This document shows positions 16,943 through 26,933 of a stretch of DNA of 64,000 bases, in pieces. The stretch lies in NCBI RefSeq assembly GCF_001593005.1, contig NZ_LQZQ01000045.1:496001-560000 (forward strand). The letters run 5' to 3'. Source of the stretch: Roseivirga ehrenbergii. Lineage in GTDB: Bacteria; Bacteroidota; Bacteroidia; Cytophagales; Cyclobacteriaceae. Both the position numbers and the translations under genes were made by a program. Each line of letters starts with the position of its first letter. Positions within the stretch are counted from its first letter, which is position 1. The notes under the pieces were generated by a model, which worked only from the letters and a program-made list of their open reading frames with translations, was not told the origin of the DNA and ran no database searches.

Positions 16943-19300
16943 ATGAGATACTTTAAAACCATATTCCGAAGCCTAAAGCGCGAAAAGGGCTTTACTCTAA
17001 TTAACCTTTTGGGCCTAAGCATTGGAATGTTCTGCTTTTTAGTGACAGCTCTTTATGTTCGAGATGAAGTGACCTATGATCGTTGGCATGAGAATGCAGA
17101 TCAGATTTATATGGCAACTTTCCAGATGGAAAGAGAAGATGGTGAACCATTTAACGTTTCTCCATCTTATGCCTTATTCAATGCATTGAAGAAGGAAAGT
17201 ACTGAAGTGATCAATGCAGTGAATATTGATCGTAATAGTTGGGATAACTATCAGTTAGGAGAAGAATGGATACAGACAAAAAACTTATACTTCTCTTCCT
17301 CAGAACTATTCGAAGTCTTTGATTTTGGATTAAAGTATGGTGATTCAAAAACGGCATTAAATGAACCTTTAGGTGTTGTAATTTCTTCTGAAGTGGCTCA
17401 AAGTCTATTTCCTGATGAAAACCCTATTGGTAAAAATGTAAACCTCAAAAACCTAGGAGAGCTTTCAGTATCGGGTGTTCTGAAGCCTATTCCTAGAAAT
17501 TCCCATTTGCAGTTTGATTTCATCGCCTCAATAAATCACCCAGAATCACGATATAACTATGTATTGGATGATTGGGTATACGGTAAGGGTTTTAGTTACT
17601 TTCTTCTTCGTGAAGGCTATAGCTTGGAGAAATTATTTAGAGATACTGAGGAGCTGTTAGAAAGAAATGGTCAAAAGGATCTTGCAAAGAATTACGACTT
17701 TCTCAAATTCTCCAATTTATACTTAAGTCAGAAGACAGGCCGCTATGGTAACTATATGTTCGGTGGTCAGAAAAAATATATTTACATTTTCTCTTTAATC
17801 GGTGGTCTAATTCTGTTCGTAGCCTGTTTTAATTATATCAACCTTGCTACAAGTAGCTCTATAAACACCACTAAACAAATGGGAATCAGGAAGGTAATAG
17901 GAGCTTCTCGATCAGCCCTTATTGCCCAAAAAATGCTGGAAACCATTTTTGTTGCTTTCTTTAGTCTGGTAATTGCCCTTATTGGAGTGGAGGTTACTCT
18001 GCCATATGTGAATACTCTTATTGGTAAAGAATTGTCTTTCAATTTGATACAGTCTCCCGATCTAATCGTTCTCCCCGCATTGGTATTGATAGTTGTAGTG
18101 GTTATTTCAGGAATTTACCCTGCAGTAATACTTAGTTCATTCAATCTATCTTCAGTTTTGAGGGGCATTTCTCCAACATCTAAATCGGGCGTATTCAAAA
18201 AGTCACTGATCGTACTTCAGTTTACCATATGCTCAGGGCTTTTAGTGGCTGCTTTGGCTATCCGTGGCCAAGCTGACTTTCTCATTAATATGGACAAAGG
18301 ATATAATGAGGAGAATATTATGTCGATGAGCCTTTACCAAGTGGATCAAAAACTTAATTATGAAACCTTAAAAAATAAACTTCAAACTATTCCACAAATT
18401 GAAGCAATCACTTCCTCTCCACTTCCTGTTTTTCCGCCACCACCACCTCCAAGTATTGTCGAAATAGAAGGTAAAAAGTTTGCCATTTTCTTCTTAATAG
18501 GTGCTGCAGATAAAAACTTCAATGAAATGTTTCAATTGGAAGTATTAGAGGGGACAGACTTTTCTCAGGTGCCCAACTCTAAATTGTCTGAAGCGGCAAT
18601 CATCAATGAAACAGCGAAGAAGAAATTGGGATTGAACCCAGCAATTGGCGCCAAATTACCTAGCGGTAAAAGAGTTGTTGGCGTTGTTAAAGATTTCTTC
18701 TACCAATCTGCTAAAAGCGAAATAGATCCAGCTTCTATAGAATACAGACCTAGAGACTTTAACAATATTCAATTCTCATATAGAGAAGGAAACAAGGGTC
18801 AGGTACTAGCGCAAGTTGAATTGGCCCTTAAAGATTTTGGATTAAAGTCTAGTCCAACAATCTCAGAAGTAGAAGGTGTTTTTGAAAGCCAAAGTTATTA
18901 TGAAGCGGAAGCCACGCTCAAGAAAATTTTCAATCTACTCACTGGAACTGTGATTCTTGTGGCTTTCTTAGGTCTATTTGCTTTGGCATCATTTGAAAGT
19001 AACGCGCGTGAAAAAGAAATAGGCATTAGGAAAGTATTGGGAGCCAACTACCTCCATCTCTTAAAAGCCTTAAACAAGCATTTTTTGTGGCTGATGTTTT
19101 TGGCTTTTACGATCTCTATTCCTGTCACATTCTATTTGGTTGAAAAATGGCTCCAAGCTTTTCCTTATAGACTAGAAAGCTTAGGGAGTTTTGGGCTTAC
19201 ATCAGTCTTAACCATAACTACCATTGCAGCAATTATTCTAGGGTTTCATAGCTACTTCAGTGCTCAAAAGAATCCTGTGGATGTTTTAAAGAATGAGTAA
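16943..19300 (+). CDS. MacB/FtsX-type ABC transporter permease 3 of 6
   Basis: A 785-residue paralogue with the same two-half architecture. FtsX coupling motifs are TKQMGIRKVIGAS in the first half and REKEIGIRKVLGAN in the second, and it ends NPVDVLKNE. A run of six prolines (VFPPPPPPS, about residue 495, coded near 18432-18455) interrupts the second periplasmic domain and is not seen in the other five copies. The spacer before it carries the composite repeat. Cargo and partner ATPase unknown. Confidence 0.87.
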   Translation: MRYFKTIFRSLKREKGFTLINLLGLSIGMFCFLVTALYVRDEVTYDRWHENADQIYMATFQMEREDGEPFNVSPSYALFNALKKESTEVINAVNIDRNSWDNYQLGEEWIQTKNLYFSSSELFEVFDFGLKYGDSKTALNEPLGVVISSEVAQSLFPDENPIGKNVNLKNLGELSVSGVLKPIPRNSHLQFDFIASINHPESRYNYVLDDWVYGKGFSYFLLREGYSLEKLFRDTEELLERNGQKDLAKNYDFLKFSNLYLSQKTGRYGNYMFGGQKKYIYIFSLIGGLILFVACFNYINLATSSSINTTKQMGIRKVIGASRSALIAQKMLETIFVAFFSLVIALIGVEVTLPYVNTLIGKELSFNLIQSPDLIVLPALVLIVVVVISGIYPAVILSSFNLSSVLRGISPTSKSGVFKKSLIVLQFTICSGLLVAALAIRGQADFLINMDKGYNEENIMSMSLYQVDQKLNYETLKNKLQTIPQIEAITSSPLPVFPPPPPPSIVEIEGKKFAIFFLIGAADKNFNEMFQLEVLEGTDFSQVPNSKLSEAAIINETAKKKLGLNPAIGAKLPSGKRVVGVVKDFFYQSAKSEIDPASIEYRPRDFNNIQFSYREGNKGQVLAQVELALKDFGLKSSPTISEVEGVFESQSYYEAEATLKKIFNLLTGTVILVAFLGLFALASFESNAREKEIGIRKVLGANYLHLLKALNKHFLWLMFLAFTISIPVTFYLVEKWLQAFPYRLESLGSFGLTSVLTITTIAAIILGFHSYFSAQKNPVDVLKNE

Positions 19301-19455
19301 GCAAATGAAATAATGAGGGTGGGGATTAATAAAATAATGAAGGAGTTAAACAATGAATAAATGAAACAAGACTGGAAGACAGAAACAGGTTTTCGCTTTC
19401 TTCAATGACCAATGACCAATGACCAATTAACTAATACACCAATAACCAAAGAGCT
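19301..19455. repeat. Composite spacer repeat between permeases 3 and 4
   Basis: It contains AATGAGGGTGGGGATTAATA, then AAACAAGACTGGAAGACAGA, then TTTTCGCTTTCTTCAATGAC followed by repeated GACCAAT units and AACTAATACACCAATAACC. Order and wording match the spacers at 16817 and 24309. No gene is visible in it. Confidence 0.7.
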
Positions 19456-21822
19456 ATGCTAAAGAACTACATCACCACCACGCTAAGAGGAATAAAGAGA
19501 AACAAGGTCTTTACGTTGATTAACCTGACAGGGCTTTCAGTGGCTATGGCCTGTTTTATTTTGGTAGGGCTGTATGTTCGTTACGAGCTTTCCTATGATC
19601 AATTTCATGAGGATGTAGAAGATATTCATTTGGTTAAAATGAAGAAGACCGAACAGTTTGGGGGCTCCTACGATCCATATTTGCCACCTCCTTTTGGCAA
19701 GCTGATCAAAGAAGGAACTCCTGGGTTAGAAGAGGTGACTACCACCGTAGCTGGAGCTGGAGGTATGTATGTTGTTAAAAACGGGACGGATTACATACGA
19801 GAGAATTTTTACACCATAGAAAGCTCCTTCTTCAATGTTTTTACATTTCCGATTCTTTACGGAGATAAGTCTAATTTATTTGACGATCCAAATTCAGTTG
19901 TGATTTCGAGAGAAATGGCCTTAAAGTACTTTGGGAGTGAAAATGCAATTGGCGAAACGCTGTCGGTAGATGGTAAAGGTAATTTTAGAGTTACGGGCGT
20001 TCTTAAAGACTTTCCAAACAACTCTCAGTTCCAACCTCATTTTTCTTTCTCATTGAACGATATGGAGAGCTTAGATTCATGGGGGTACAACACGTTCTTT
20101 ATTTATATAAAAACACTACCTAACAGTGATCTCACTGAGATAAGAAAACGAATCGCTACTATATACAACACTAACAAACCCGAAGAAGCAATGTATGAGG
20201 GGAGCGAGGCAGAGTTAGGTTCTTTTGCAAATTCATATTGGCAATTATCAGGCAGTGGAGCATCATTGAATAACCGCGATAGAGGATTGGGGGCAAATAA
20301 GGACGTCATTTATTTGTGTTCAGGATTGGCTATTCTTCTGCTTTTTATTGCCTTGGCCAATTATGTAAATATGGCGACTGCTAAAGCCATGGAAAGAGCC
20401 AAAGAAGTAGGGATTCGTAAAGTGAATGGGGCTACTCAGAATCAACTGATCAAACAGTTTTTGGGTGAAACGCTCTTTTTCGCCTTGCTCTGTTTGGTGG
20501 TGGCCGTTATTATGGTAGAAATCCTTTTGCCTTCGGTATCCCAAATTATGGGCATCAGCCTGAAGATGGACTATGAAGACATTACCATTTTAGGCTACTT
20601 ATTGGCCTATGCATTGTTTTGTGGTCTTTTGGCTGGTATTTATCCAGCGGTGCTATTGTCTCGTTTCAACCCAGTTAAAGCACTAAAAGGGCAGAAACAG
20701 CAAGGTCATTCTCGTTTTTCTCATCGCAGTGTTTTGCTCTTTTTTCAGTTCACCATTTCAGCTTTTATGATCATCGTGCTTTTGGTGGCCAATAAGCAAA
20801 TCAATCATTATATCAATTTCGATCTTGGTTTTAATAAAGAAAGGGTGGTCAGTATTAGCATGACGAAGGAAATGTCTGAAAGGCATCAGGTTTTCTTGCA
20901 AGAGATAAAGAATATTAGCGGGGTTGAAGGGGTAACAATGGGGCCGCTTCCGGGAGGTGCGTTTGGCTTTAATACCTTAGAGTACAAAGAAAAAACTTTT
21001 AAAAATGTCCCTCGGGTTGAGACTGATGAGAGTTTCATCACAATGCTTGAAATTCCCTTATTGGCGGGTAGAAATTTCGACCCTGAAATTGCATCTGATT
21101 TCGACAATTCAATCATAATTAATGAATCCTTAGCCAAGAAGTTGGAATTGGTGGATCCAATAGGGGCAACGCTGATCTTTGAAGGGAGTACTAAAAGAGT
21201 GATTGGCTTGATCAAGGATTTCCTCATTACGGGTTCTATGTCGACAGCTGGAGATCTGATGTTAACACCGCTACTCAGTGGAAGGGTCAATAATCTATTG
21301 ATCAAGGTGAACGCTCAGAACATGGCCAGCACCTTAGGGCAGATTGATGCCATTTGGGATCAGTTTGATTATAAGGATTCGTATCAATACCAGTTTTTAG
21401 ATGACGCATATGAGGAAAAACTAAGTAGACTGCAAAACCTGACGTTAATCATTAATGGAGTTACCTTTGCTATTGTGGTGATTTCTCTCTTTGGGCTATT
21501 CTCTTTGGTGGCTTTTCAAACTTCACAGCGCATTAAGGAAATTGGCATTCGTAAAGTACTTGGCGCGAGTGCAAATAACATCCTCTTTATTTTAGCAAAA
21601 CCCTATGCTTGGTTGATTCTTTTATCGTCTCTGGTGTCCATACCATTGGCCTATTACTTTATGGGCAACGCACTCAATCAATACCCGAACAGGATTGATT
21701 TGGACGCATCTTTCGGAGTCATTACTGTGATCAGTATTCTCGGTTTTTCAGCACTGGTTTTACTGAGTAGGGCACTTTCAACCATTAGAACGAATCCAGT
21801 AGATATTTTGAGGAACGAGTAA
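19456..21822 (+). CDS. MacB/FtsX-type ABC transporter permease 4 of 6
   Basis: A 788-residue paralogue opening MLKNYITTTLRGIKRNK and ending NPVDILRNE. Coupling helices read RAKEVGIRKVNGAT and RIKEIGIRKVLGAS. The first periplasmic domain carries the usual SVVISREMALKYFG segment of the MacB_PCD family. All eight expected membrane helices can be followed. The ATG lies next to the AACTAATA/ACCAATAACC repeat. There is no ATPase motif in it, so it needs a separate nucleotide-binding subunit. Confidence 0.87.
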   Translation: MLKNYITTTLRGIKRNKVFTLINLTGLSVAMACFILVGLYVRYELSYDQFHEDVEDIHLVKMKKTEQFGGSYDPYLPPPFGKLIKEGTPGLEEVTTTVAGAGGMYVVKNGTDYIRENFYTIESSFFNVFTFPILYGDKSNLFDDPNSVVISREMALKYFGSENAIGETLSVDGKGNFRVTGVLKDFPNNSQFQPHFSFSLNDMESLDSWGYNTFFIYIKTLPNSDLTEIRKRIATIYNTNKPEEAMYEGSEAELGSFANSYWQLSGSGASLNNRDRGLGANKDVIYLCSGLAILLLFIALANYVNMATAKAMERAKEVGIRKVNGATQNQLIKQFLGETLFFALLCLVVAVIMVEILLPSVSQIMGISLKMDYEDITILGYLLAYALFCGLLAGIYPAVLLSRFNPVKALKGQKQQGHSRFSHRSVLLFFQFTISAFMIIVLLVANKQINHYINFDLGFNKERVVSISMTKEMSERHQVFLQEIKNISGVEGVTMGPLPGGAFGFNTLEYKEKTFKNVPRVETDESFITMLEIPLLAGRNFDPEIASDFDNSIIINESLAKKLELVDPIGATLIFEGSTKRVIGLIKDFLITGSMSTAGDLMLTPLLSGRVNNLLIKVNAQNMASTLGQIDAIWDQFDYKDSYQYQFLDDAYEEKLSRLQNLTLIINGVTFAIVVISLFGLFSLVAFQTSQRIKEIGIRKVLGASANNILFILAKPYAWLILLSSLVSIPLAYYFMGNALNQYPNRIDLDASFGVITVISILGFSALVLLSRALSTIRTNPVDILRNE

Positions 21823-21962
21823 ATGGGTAATGAATTAATGAGAGAGGGGATTAATGAATTAATGAGGGAAGGGATTAATGAAATAAGGGTTTGGAAAACC
21901 GAAGAGGTAACTTGGAAGAGCCCGCATAACTAATAACTCATACACCAATAACTAAACAAGCC
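21823..21962. repeat. Composite spacer repeat between permeases 4 and 5
   Basis: GGGATTAATGAATTAATGAG occurs here, followed by a second, near-identical GGGATTAATGAA unit, i.e. a direct tandem copy (about 21834-21886). It is followed by GTTTGGAAAACCGAAGAGG and by CATAACTAATAACTCATACA just before the ATG. The ACCAATGACC block is reduced to one unit. No gene is visible. Confidence 0.65.
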
Positions 21963-24308
21963 ATGCTACGAAACTACATCAAAGTTGCTTTTAGAAATTT
22001 GAGACGAAACAAGCTCTATGCTGGCCTGAACATTCTCGGTCTGAGTATCGGTTTGGGATCATTCTTTATCATCTATCTCTTCCTACAGAATGAATTGGCC
22101 TATGATCAGTTCCATGAAAAGAAGGATAGGATTTATAGGGTAGTAACAATTGCTGAAAGCGATTTTGGGGTAGAGAAACAAGCAAGTATGAGTCATGCCT
22201 TTTCTCAAAAGTTTGTTGAAGGGATACCAGGTATTGAAGCTTTTAGCAAAGTAGATAGAAATTCTGCTGTATTCAATTTTCATGAGGCAACGGAGACGGG
22301 TTCTCCAACAGAGACCTTAATTGTTGATCGTGATTTCTTGAATTTCTTTACGATCCACTTTATGTATGGTAATGCTAAGAGTGTATTCGATTCTCCCAAT
22401 TCTTTGCTGATTAGCGAATCAATGGCCTTGAAGCAATATGGTACAACTGATGTTTTGGGTAAAACTGTCGGCTATTATGAAGACAGTTATATTATTAATG
22501 GAGTGTTTCATGACCTACCCAACAGTTCATCTATTAAGGCTGATGTGATTGTACTTAATGAGAAAATGAATGCTCGTCATGAGGTAGGGGCTTGGAGCGT
22601 AAGAATGAATAACCTACAAGCCTATATGCTGTTGAATGAGAATACGGAAGTAGCTGATGTTGAAAATAAACTCACTGAACTTTATTTAGAAAAGAATAAG
22701 TATGGGGCGGGAAGTAAACTCAGCCTACAGCCCATTTCCGAGGTTCATTATTCCTTAGATGTTAGGGATGAAGTGAAGGAAAAAACTGATCGTCAGTACG
22801 TTTCGATCTTTGCTTTGGTAGCCATTTTCATTTTAGCAAGCTCCATTTTTAACTACATCAGTTTATCTGTCTCCCAGTCTATTGAAAGAGCAAAGGAAAT
22901 AGGGGTAAGAAAAGTGGCAGGCGCCAGCAGCAGAGAACTACGCAAACAATTTATAATTGAGTCATTATTGCATGTCCTAATCAGCTTTGTGCTTTCCATG
23001 ATTTTAGTGGAATTACTTATTCCTCAATTAGAGGCTTTAGTAGAAAGGAATTTAGGCATCAGCGTTTTAGTACAGCCTATTCTTTTGCTCAAAGGCATTA
23101 TGTTCGCCTCGCTTATAGCCCTTGTTTGCTCGTTTTATCCCACTTATTTGAGTACAAAATTAAAGGTGGTTCAAGTCTTTAAAAATGGTAAAGGTATTTT
23201 CTCTTCCCAACGATTGATTGGAGCGATCGGTATTTTTCAAATTCTGGTATTTGTGGTGCTTATCTGTGTTTCGGTCACGGCCAATCGACAAATGCGCTTT
23301 ATGCGTAACGAGAATTTGGGTTTTGATAAAGATTATCAGTTGGTACTAGAAAATATTCCATACAGAGATTGGAAGGCTTATAAAAATGAAATATTGAAAA
23401 TATCTGGGGTCAGAGCAATCAGCAGTGGCAGTCAACTTCCATATGATGTTACTGCTGCTATGAGCTTTAAAGAGTATGACTTTAATCTCAGTTTCTTCGA
23501 GATTGATGAAAACTACTTTCAGACATTGGGGATACCGCTATTGGAAGGACGGAATTTTTTACCTGAAGATGCTGATTCCACTAAATTGGTAGTGATTAAT
23601 ACAACAGCAGCTAATAAGCTAGGTTACAAAGAAGGTTCAGTTGTAGATAAAAAACTAGGAACTGGCTCTTCAGCCTATAAAATCATTGGTGTGGTCAGTG
23701 ACTTTCATTTTGCGTCTAAAAAAGAACTTATAGAACCAATAGTATTTAAACACCATCCATCTCAGGGGTTTAACGGTCAGTTTATTGTTAGACTTGAGGG
23801 TGCCAATTGGGCTTCTACCTCCAAACGAGTTTTAGATGCTTACAACAAGATACCAAACCTTTATGCGTCTTCATATTTCTTTTTGGAAGACCGGGTTGAT
23901 GCGCAGTACAAACAAGAAAATGTAATGATTACCATGTTAAACACTTTTACAGTGATAGCAGCTTTGGTGGCTTTTATTGGCTTGTTCGGCATTGCAGGTT
24001 ATTCAGTAAAACGTAGGTTGAAAGAAATGGGCATTCGGAAAGTACTTGGGGCTGGTTTTATGAGTATTCAGAAAACGCTTAATGTTTCAAGTGTATGGAA
24101 GCTATTAATTGCGGTTGTTATTGCAGTCCCCGTTGTTGTGTATTGGATGGACAATTGGCTGAGTTCTTTTGCTTATCGCATTGAAATGCCTGTTTTCCTG
24201 ATCTTCGGAGCCATTGCCGTTGCCTCAATCGTGATTTTTATTACCGTTTCCATTCACAGCATAAAAGCTTACTTAATTAACCCAGTGGAGATATTGAAAG
24301 ATGAATGA
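21963..24308 (+). CDS. MacB/FtsX-type ABC transporter permease 5 of 6
   Basis: A 781-residue paralogue opening MLRNYIKVAFRNLRRNK and ending NPVEILKDE. The first coupling motif RAKEIGVRKVAGAS and the second RLKEMGIRKVLGAG are present, with eight predicted membrane helices. It is slightly shorter in the second periplasmic domain than copies 1 and 2. It sits between two composite-repeat spacers. As with the others, assignment to the MacB/ABC3 permease family is firm and cargo is unknown. Confidence 0.87.
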   Translation: MLRNYIKVAFRNLRRNKLYAGLNILGLSIGLGSFFIIYLFLQNELAYDQFHEKKDRIYRVVTIAESDFGVEKQASMSHAFSQKFVEGIPGIEAFSKVDRNSAVFNFHEATETGSPTETLIVDRDFLNFFTIHFMYGNAKSVFDSPNSLLISESMALKQYGTTDVLGKTVGYYEDSYIINGVFHDLPNSSSIKADVIVLNEKMNARHEVGAWSVRMNNLQAYMLLNENTEVADVENKLTELYLEKNKYGAGSKLSLQPISEVHYSLDVRDEVKEKTDRQYVSIFALVAIFILASSIFNYISLSVSQSIERAKEIGVRKVAGASSRELRKQFIIESLLHVLISFVLSMILVELLIPQLEALVERNLGISVLVQPILLLKGIMFASLIALVCSFYPTYLSTKLKVVQVFKNGKGIFSSQRLIGAIGIFQILVFVVLICVSVTANRQMRFMRNENLGFDKDYQLVLENIPYRDWKAYKNEILKISGVRAISSGSQLPYDVTAAMSFKEYDFNLSFFEIDENYFQTLGIPLLEGRNFLPEDADSTKLVVINTTAANKLGYKEGSVVDKKLGTGSSAYKIIGVVSDFHFASKKELIEPIVFKHHPSQGFNGQFIVRLEGANWASTSKRVLDAYNKIPNLYASSYFFLEDRVDAQYKQENVMITMLNTFTVIAALVAFIGLFGIAGYSVKRRLKEMGIRKVLGAGFMSIQKTLNVSSVWKLLIAVVIAVPVVVYWMDNWLSSFAYRIEMPVFLIFGAIAVASIVIFITVSIHSIKAYLINPVEILKDE

Positions 24309-24440
24309 AGCAATGAATTAAAGCATTAATGAAGGAATGAGAGAAGGGATTACTGAAACAAGGCTGGAAGTCAGAAATAGGTTTTCGTTTTCACCAATGA
24401 CCAATGACCAATGACCAATTAACTAATAAACCGATACGTT
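24309..24440. repeat. Composite spacer repeat between permeases 5 and 6
   Basis: AATTAAAGCATTAATGAAGG, then AACAAGGCTGGAAGTCAGAA, then TTTTCGTTTTCACCAATGAC and repeated GACCAAT units ending AACTAATAAACCGATACG. This copy is nearly the same as the one at 19301-19455 over its last 80 bp. No gene is visible. Confidence 0.7.
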
Positions 24441-26795
24441 ATGTTACGGAATTATATAAAATCAGCTTTTACTAATCTAAAACGAAATACGGGTTACACG
24501 CTGCTCATGATCTTTTCATTGGCTTTGGGCATGTATTGCTTTGTAATGGCGGGGCTCTATGTACGCTATGAATATTCCAGAAACCTCAATCACGCCAATG
24601 CGGATAGGGTGTATAGGGTGATGCTAGATTATGAGCGATATCATCAATATATATCAGCGGATATGGTAGCAGAAATGCCGAATGTAAGTCCAGATATTGA
24701 GGCAGTCAACGTGATTAACTCCTATAACGGAGAAGTCTATTTAAGTAAGGATGATCAATCTTTCATTAGACAAGCAAAGGCTTTTTATACTGACGCCAAT
24801 GTGTTCGATGTGTTTAGCTTTCCGCTTAAATATGGAAATCCTGAAAATGCTTTGGAGGGTACAGGTAAAATAGTGATTTCAAGCTTTTTGTCAGAAAGGC
24901 TATTTCCAAATGAAAACCCAATTGGCATGGAAGTTTTGGTTCATGAAAAGGGAGCATTCTTAATTAGTGGAGTGCTCGAAGAAGTTTCTGAATTATCAAT
25001 ATTAAATCCTGGAATCTTCTTTTCAATGGATCAGTTCGTAGCGGATACTAAAGCCAGTGGTGATACTGATGCGCTGTTAACTCATATCTTATTAAAGGAG
25101 GGTGCTGATATCAATCGATTTAAAGTGAGTTTGCTAAGGACTGCCCAAACAATGGTGTCTACAGAAGGGCTGAAAGGAATATACACCGAAAAACTAGCGG
25201 ACGCCTACTGGGGGAACTCTCATTATGATTATGGAGCACAGTTTTATTCTCTTTTTGGAGCCTCCAAAAAAATGATAAAGACGATACTATATGTTAGCAT
25301 AGGTGTGTTGCTTTGTGCTTTTTTGGGCTACGTAGCCATTGCGTTGAGCTTATCCTTAAAAAGGGCGAAAGAGGTAGGGGTTAGAAAGGTAAACGGTGCA
25401 AATGTTAGCACCATTCGAATTCAATTCTTAGTCGAATCAGTAGTTTATGCGGCAGTATCTTTACTGCTAACTGTTGTTGCTTTAGAGGTTTCTGGGAAGT
25501 GGGTTTCCGATTTGCTTCAAGTCCCCATTGGTCTGCAGATGGATCAACCTGAAGTGATTGTATTCCTAATCGCATTTACACTTTTTACAGGTCTTATTGC
25601 GGGTTTATATCCTGCATTCATAGTTTCTAAATTAAACCCTGTAAAAGTACTTTCTGGTTTTTCAAGTCCAACAGGTTCTGGCTTTGTGATGAAACGGGTT
25701 TTGCTTACAGCACAATTCGTGATTACCATCTGCTTGGTCTTCGGAGTTTATGTTCTGAAACTTCAAGTTTCCGAAATGGCCCAATTCGATAATGGCTATA
25801 CGACTGAAAACATCCTGTCTTTCGACAATACAAATCCAGAAATGAAGAAGAATAGCACAGTGCTTTTAGAGTCGTTGCGTTCAGTGTCTGGAGTAGTAGA
25901 AGTAGCCAAAGGGCCATTTCCTCTTAATTTCAATGGTTTCTCTAAAGTAAAGATTCAAATGGGCGATAGTCTTATTCAAGATAACCCATCTAGAATATTT
26001 GTGTCGGAAAACTTCTTTGAAACTATGGGGATTAAGCTTCTAGAAGGAGGTTCTTTCAATGGAGTATCAGATGAAAACTCTTGCTTAATTAACGAGAGTT
26101 TTGCGGCTCAGCATGGTTTAGCAAGCCCATTAGGAATGACTTTGAGTGTTGATGGAAAGCCAAGAACAGTCATTGGCGTAGTGAGTAATTATGCAGACTG
26201 GGGGGTAAGTAATCCCACTCCGATGAGTCATGTGTTTCTGCCGGCTGTTGATAGCAAGTTCCATAGTTATTTACTGAAGATTTCTGACAATAATCAGGCT
26301 TCAGTTATGGCGCAGTTAGAAACGGTTTGGAAAACTTTTGACCCAGTTAAAGACTCGCGTATCTATGCATTAAGTGATAGGGTACAAGGTTCCGTTCAGA
26401 AGGTATCTAAAATTTCAACGCTCTTTAGCATTTTGGCGGGAGTAGTGCTTCTGCTTTCCTTTATGAACCTTTTCGGGATGGCCATTATGTTTGCTAATTC
26501 TAAAATGAAGGCTGTGAGTATCCGTAAGATTCTAGGTGCAAGTGTTCCTGAATTACTTGGAAGGTTGTCACTTCCTTTCCTTTATAGCCTTATTATCGCT
26601 TTACTGATTGCTTTACCTATTGGCTATTATTTGATGGAACAATACCTACAAGACTATGCCGTGAGGATAAGTCTTAATGCGGGTCAAGGCCTTATCGCTG
26701 GAGTCTTTATGATTGTACTGCTATTCGTAGTTATTGGCTTTAAAATGCTTCAATTCAGTAAAACCAATCCCGTTGAAGTGTTGAGGAAGGAGTGA
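24441..26795 (+). CDS. MacB/FtsX-type ABC transporter permease 6 of 6
   Basis: A 784-residue paralogue opening MLRNYIKSAFTNLKRNT and ending NPVEVLRKE. The first coupling motif RAKEVGVRKVNGAN is normal; the second, KMKAVSIRKILGAS, has lost the usual Glu and is the most altered of the set. It is the last gene of the array; a bidirectional terminator follows at 26884-26915. The spacer 26796-26880 carries the ACCAAT/AACTAAT words again. Family assignment is firm, cargo unknown. Confidence 0.87.
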   Translation: MLRNYIKSAFTNLKRNTGYTLLMIFSLALGMYCFVMAGLYVRYEYSRNLNHANADRVYRVMLDYERYHQYISADMVAEMPNVSPDIEAVNVINSYNGEVYLSKDDQSFIRQAKAFYTDANVFDVFSFPLKYGNPENALEGTGKIVISSFLSERLFPNENPIGMEVLVHEKGAFLISGVLEEVSELSILNPGIFFSMDQFVADTKASGDTDALLTHILLKEGADINRFKVSLLRTAQTMVSTEGLKGIYTEKLADAYWGNSHYDYGAQFYSLFGASKKMIKTILYVSIGVLLCAFLGYVAIALSLSLKRAKEVGVRKVNGANVSTIRIQFLVESVVYAAVSLLLTVVALEVSGKWVSDLLQVPIGLQMDQPEVIVFLIAFTLFTGLIAGLYPAFIVSKLNPVKVLSGFSSPTGSGFVMKRVLLTAQFVITICLVFGVYVLKLQVSEMAQFDNGYTTENILSFDNTNPEMKKNSTVLLESLRSVSGVVEVAKGPFPLNFNGFSKVKIQMGDSLIQDNPSRIFVSENFFETMGIKLLEGGSFNGVSDENSCLINESFAAQHGLASPLGMTLSVDGKPRTVIGVVSNYADWGVSNPTPMSHVFLPAVDSKFHSYLLKISDNNQASVMAQLETVWKTFDPVKDSRIYALSDRVQGSVQKVSKISTLFSILAGVVLLLSFMNLFGMAIMFANSKMKAVSIRKILGASVPELLGRLSLPFLYSLIIALLIALPIGYYLMEQYLQDYAVRISLNAGQGLIAGVFMIVLLFVVIGFKMLQFSKTNPVEVLRKE

Positions 26796-26883
26796 GACAG
26801 TCAATAGTCAATGGACATTGGTCAATAGTTTGAGTTGACTAATTTACCAATGACAAATGACCAATTAACTAATCATAGACCAT

Positions 26884-26915
26884 AAAAAAAGCGACTATCA
26901 CTAGTCGCTTTTTTT
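26884..26915. terminator. Bidirectional terminator between permease 6 and the amidohydrolase operon
   Basis: AAAAAAAGCGACTA (26884-26897) and TAGTCGCTTTTTTT (26902-26915) are perfect complements around a TCAC loop. A-run and T-run on either side allow termination in both directions, as fits two convergent genes. Confidence 0.9.
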
Positions 26916-26933
26916 ATGGTATTAGAAATGTGC

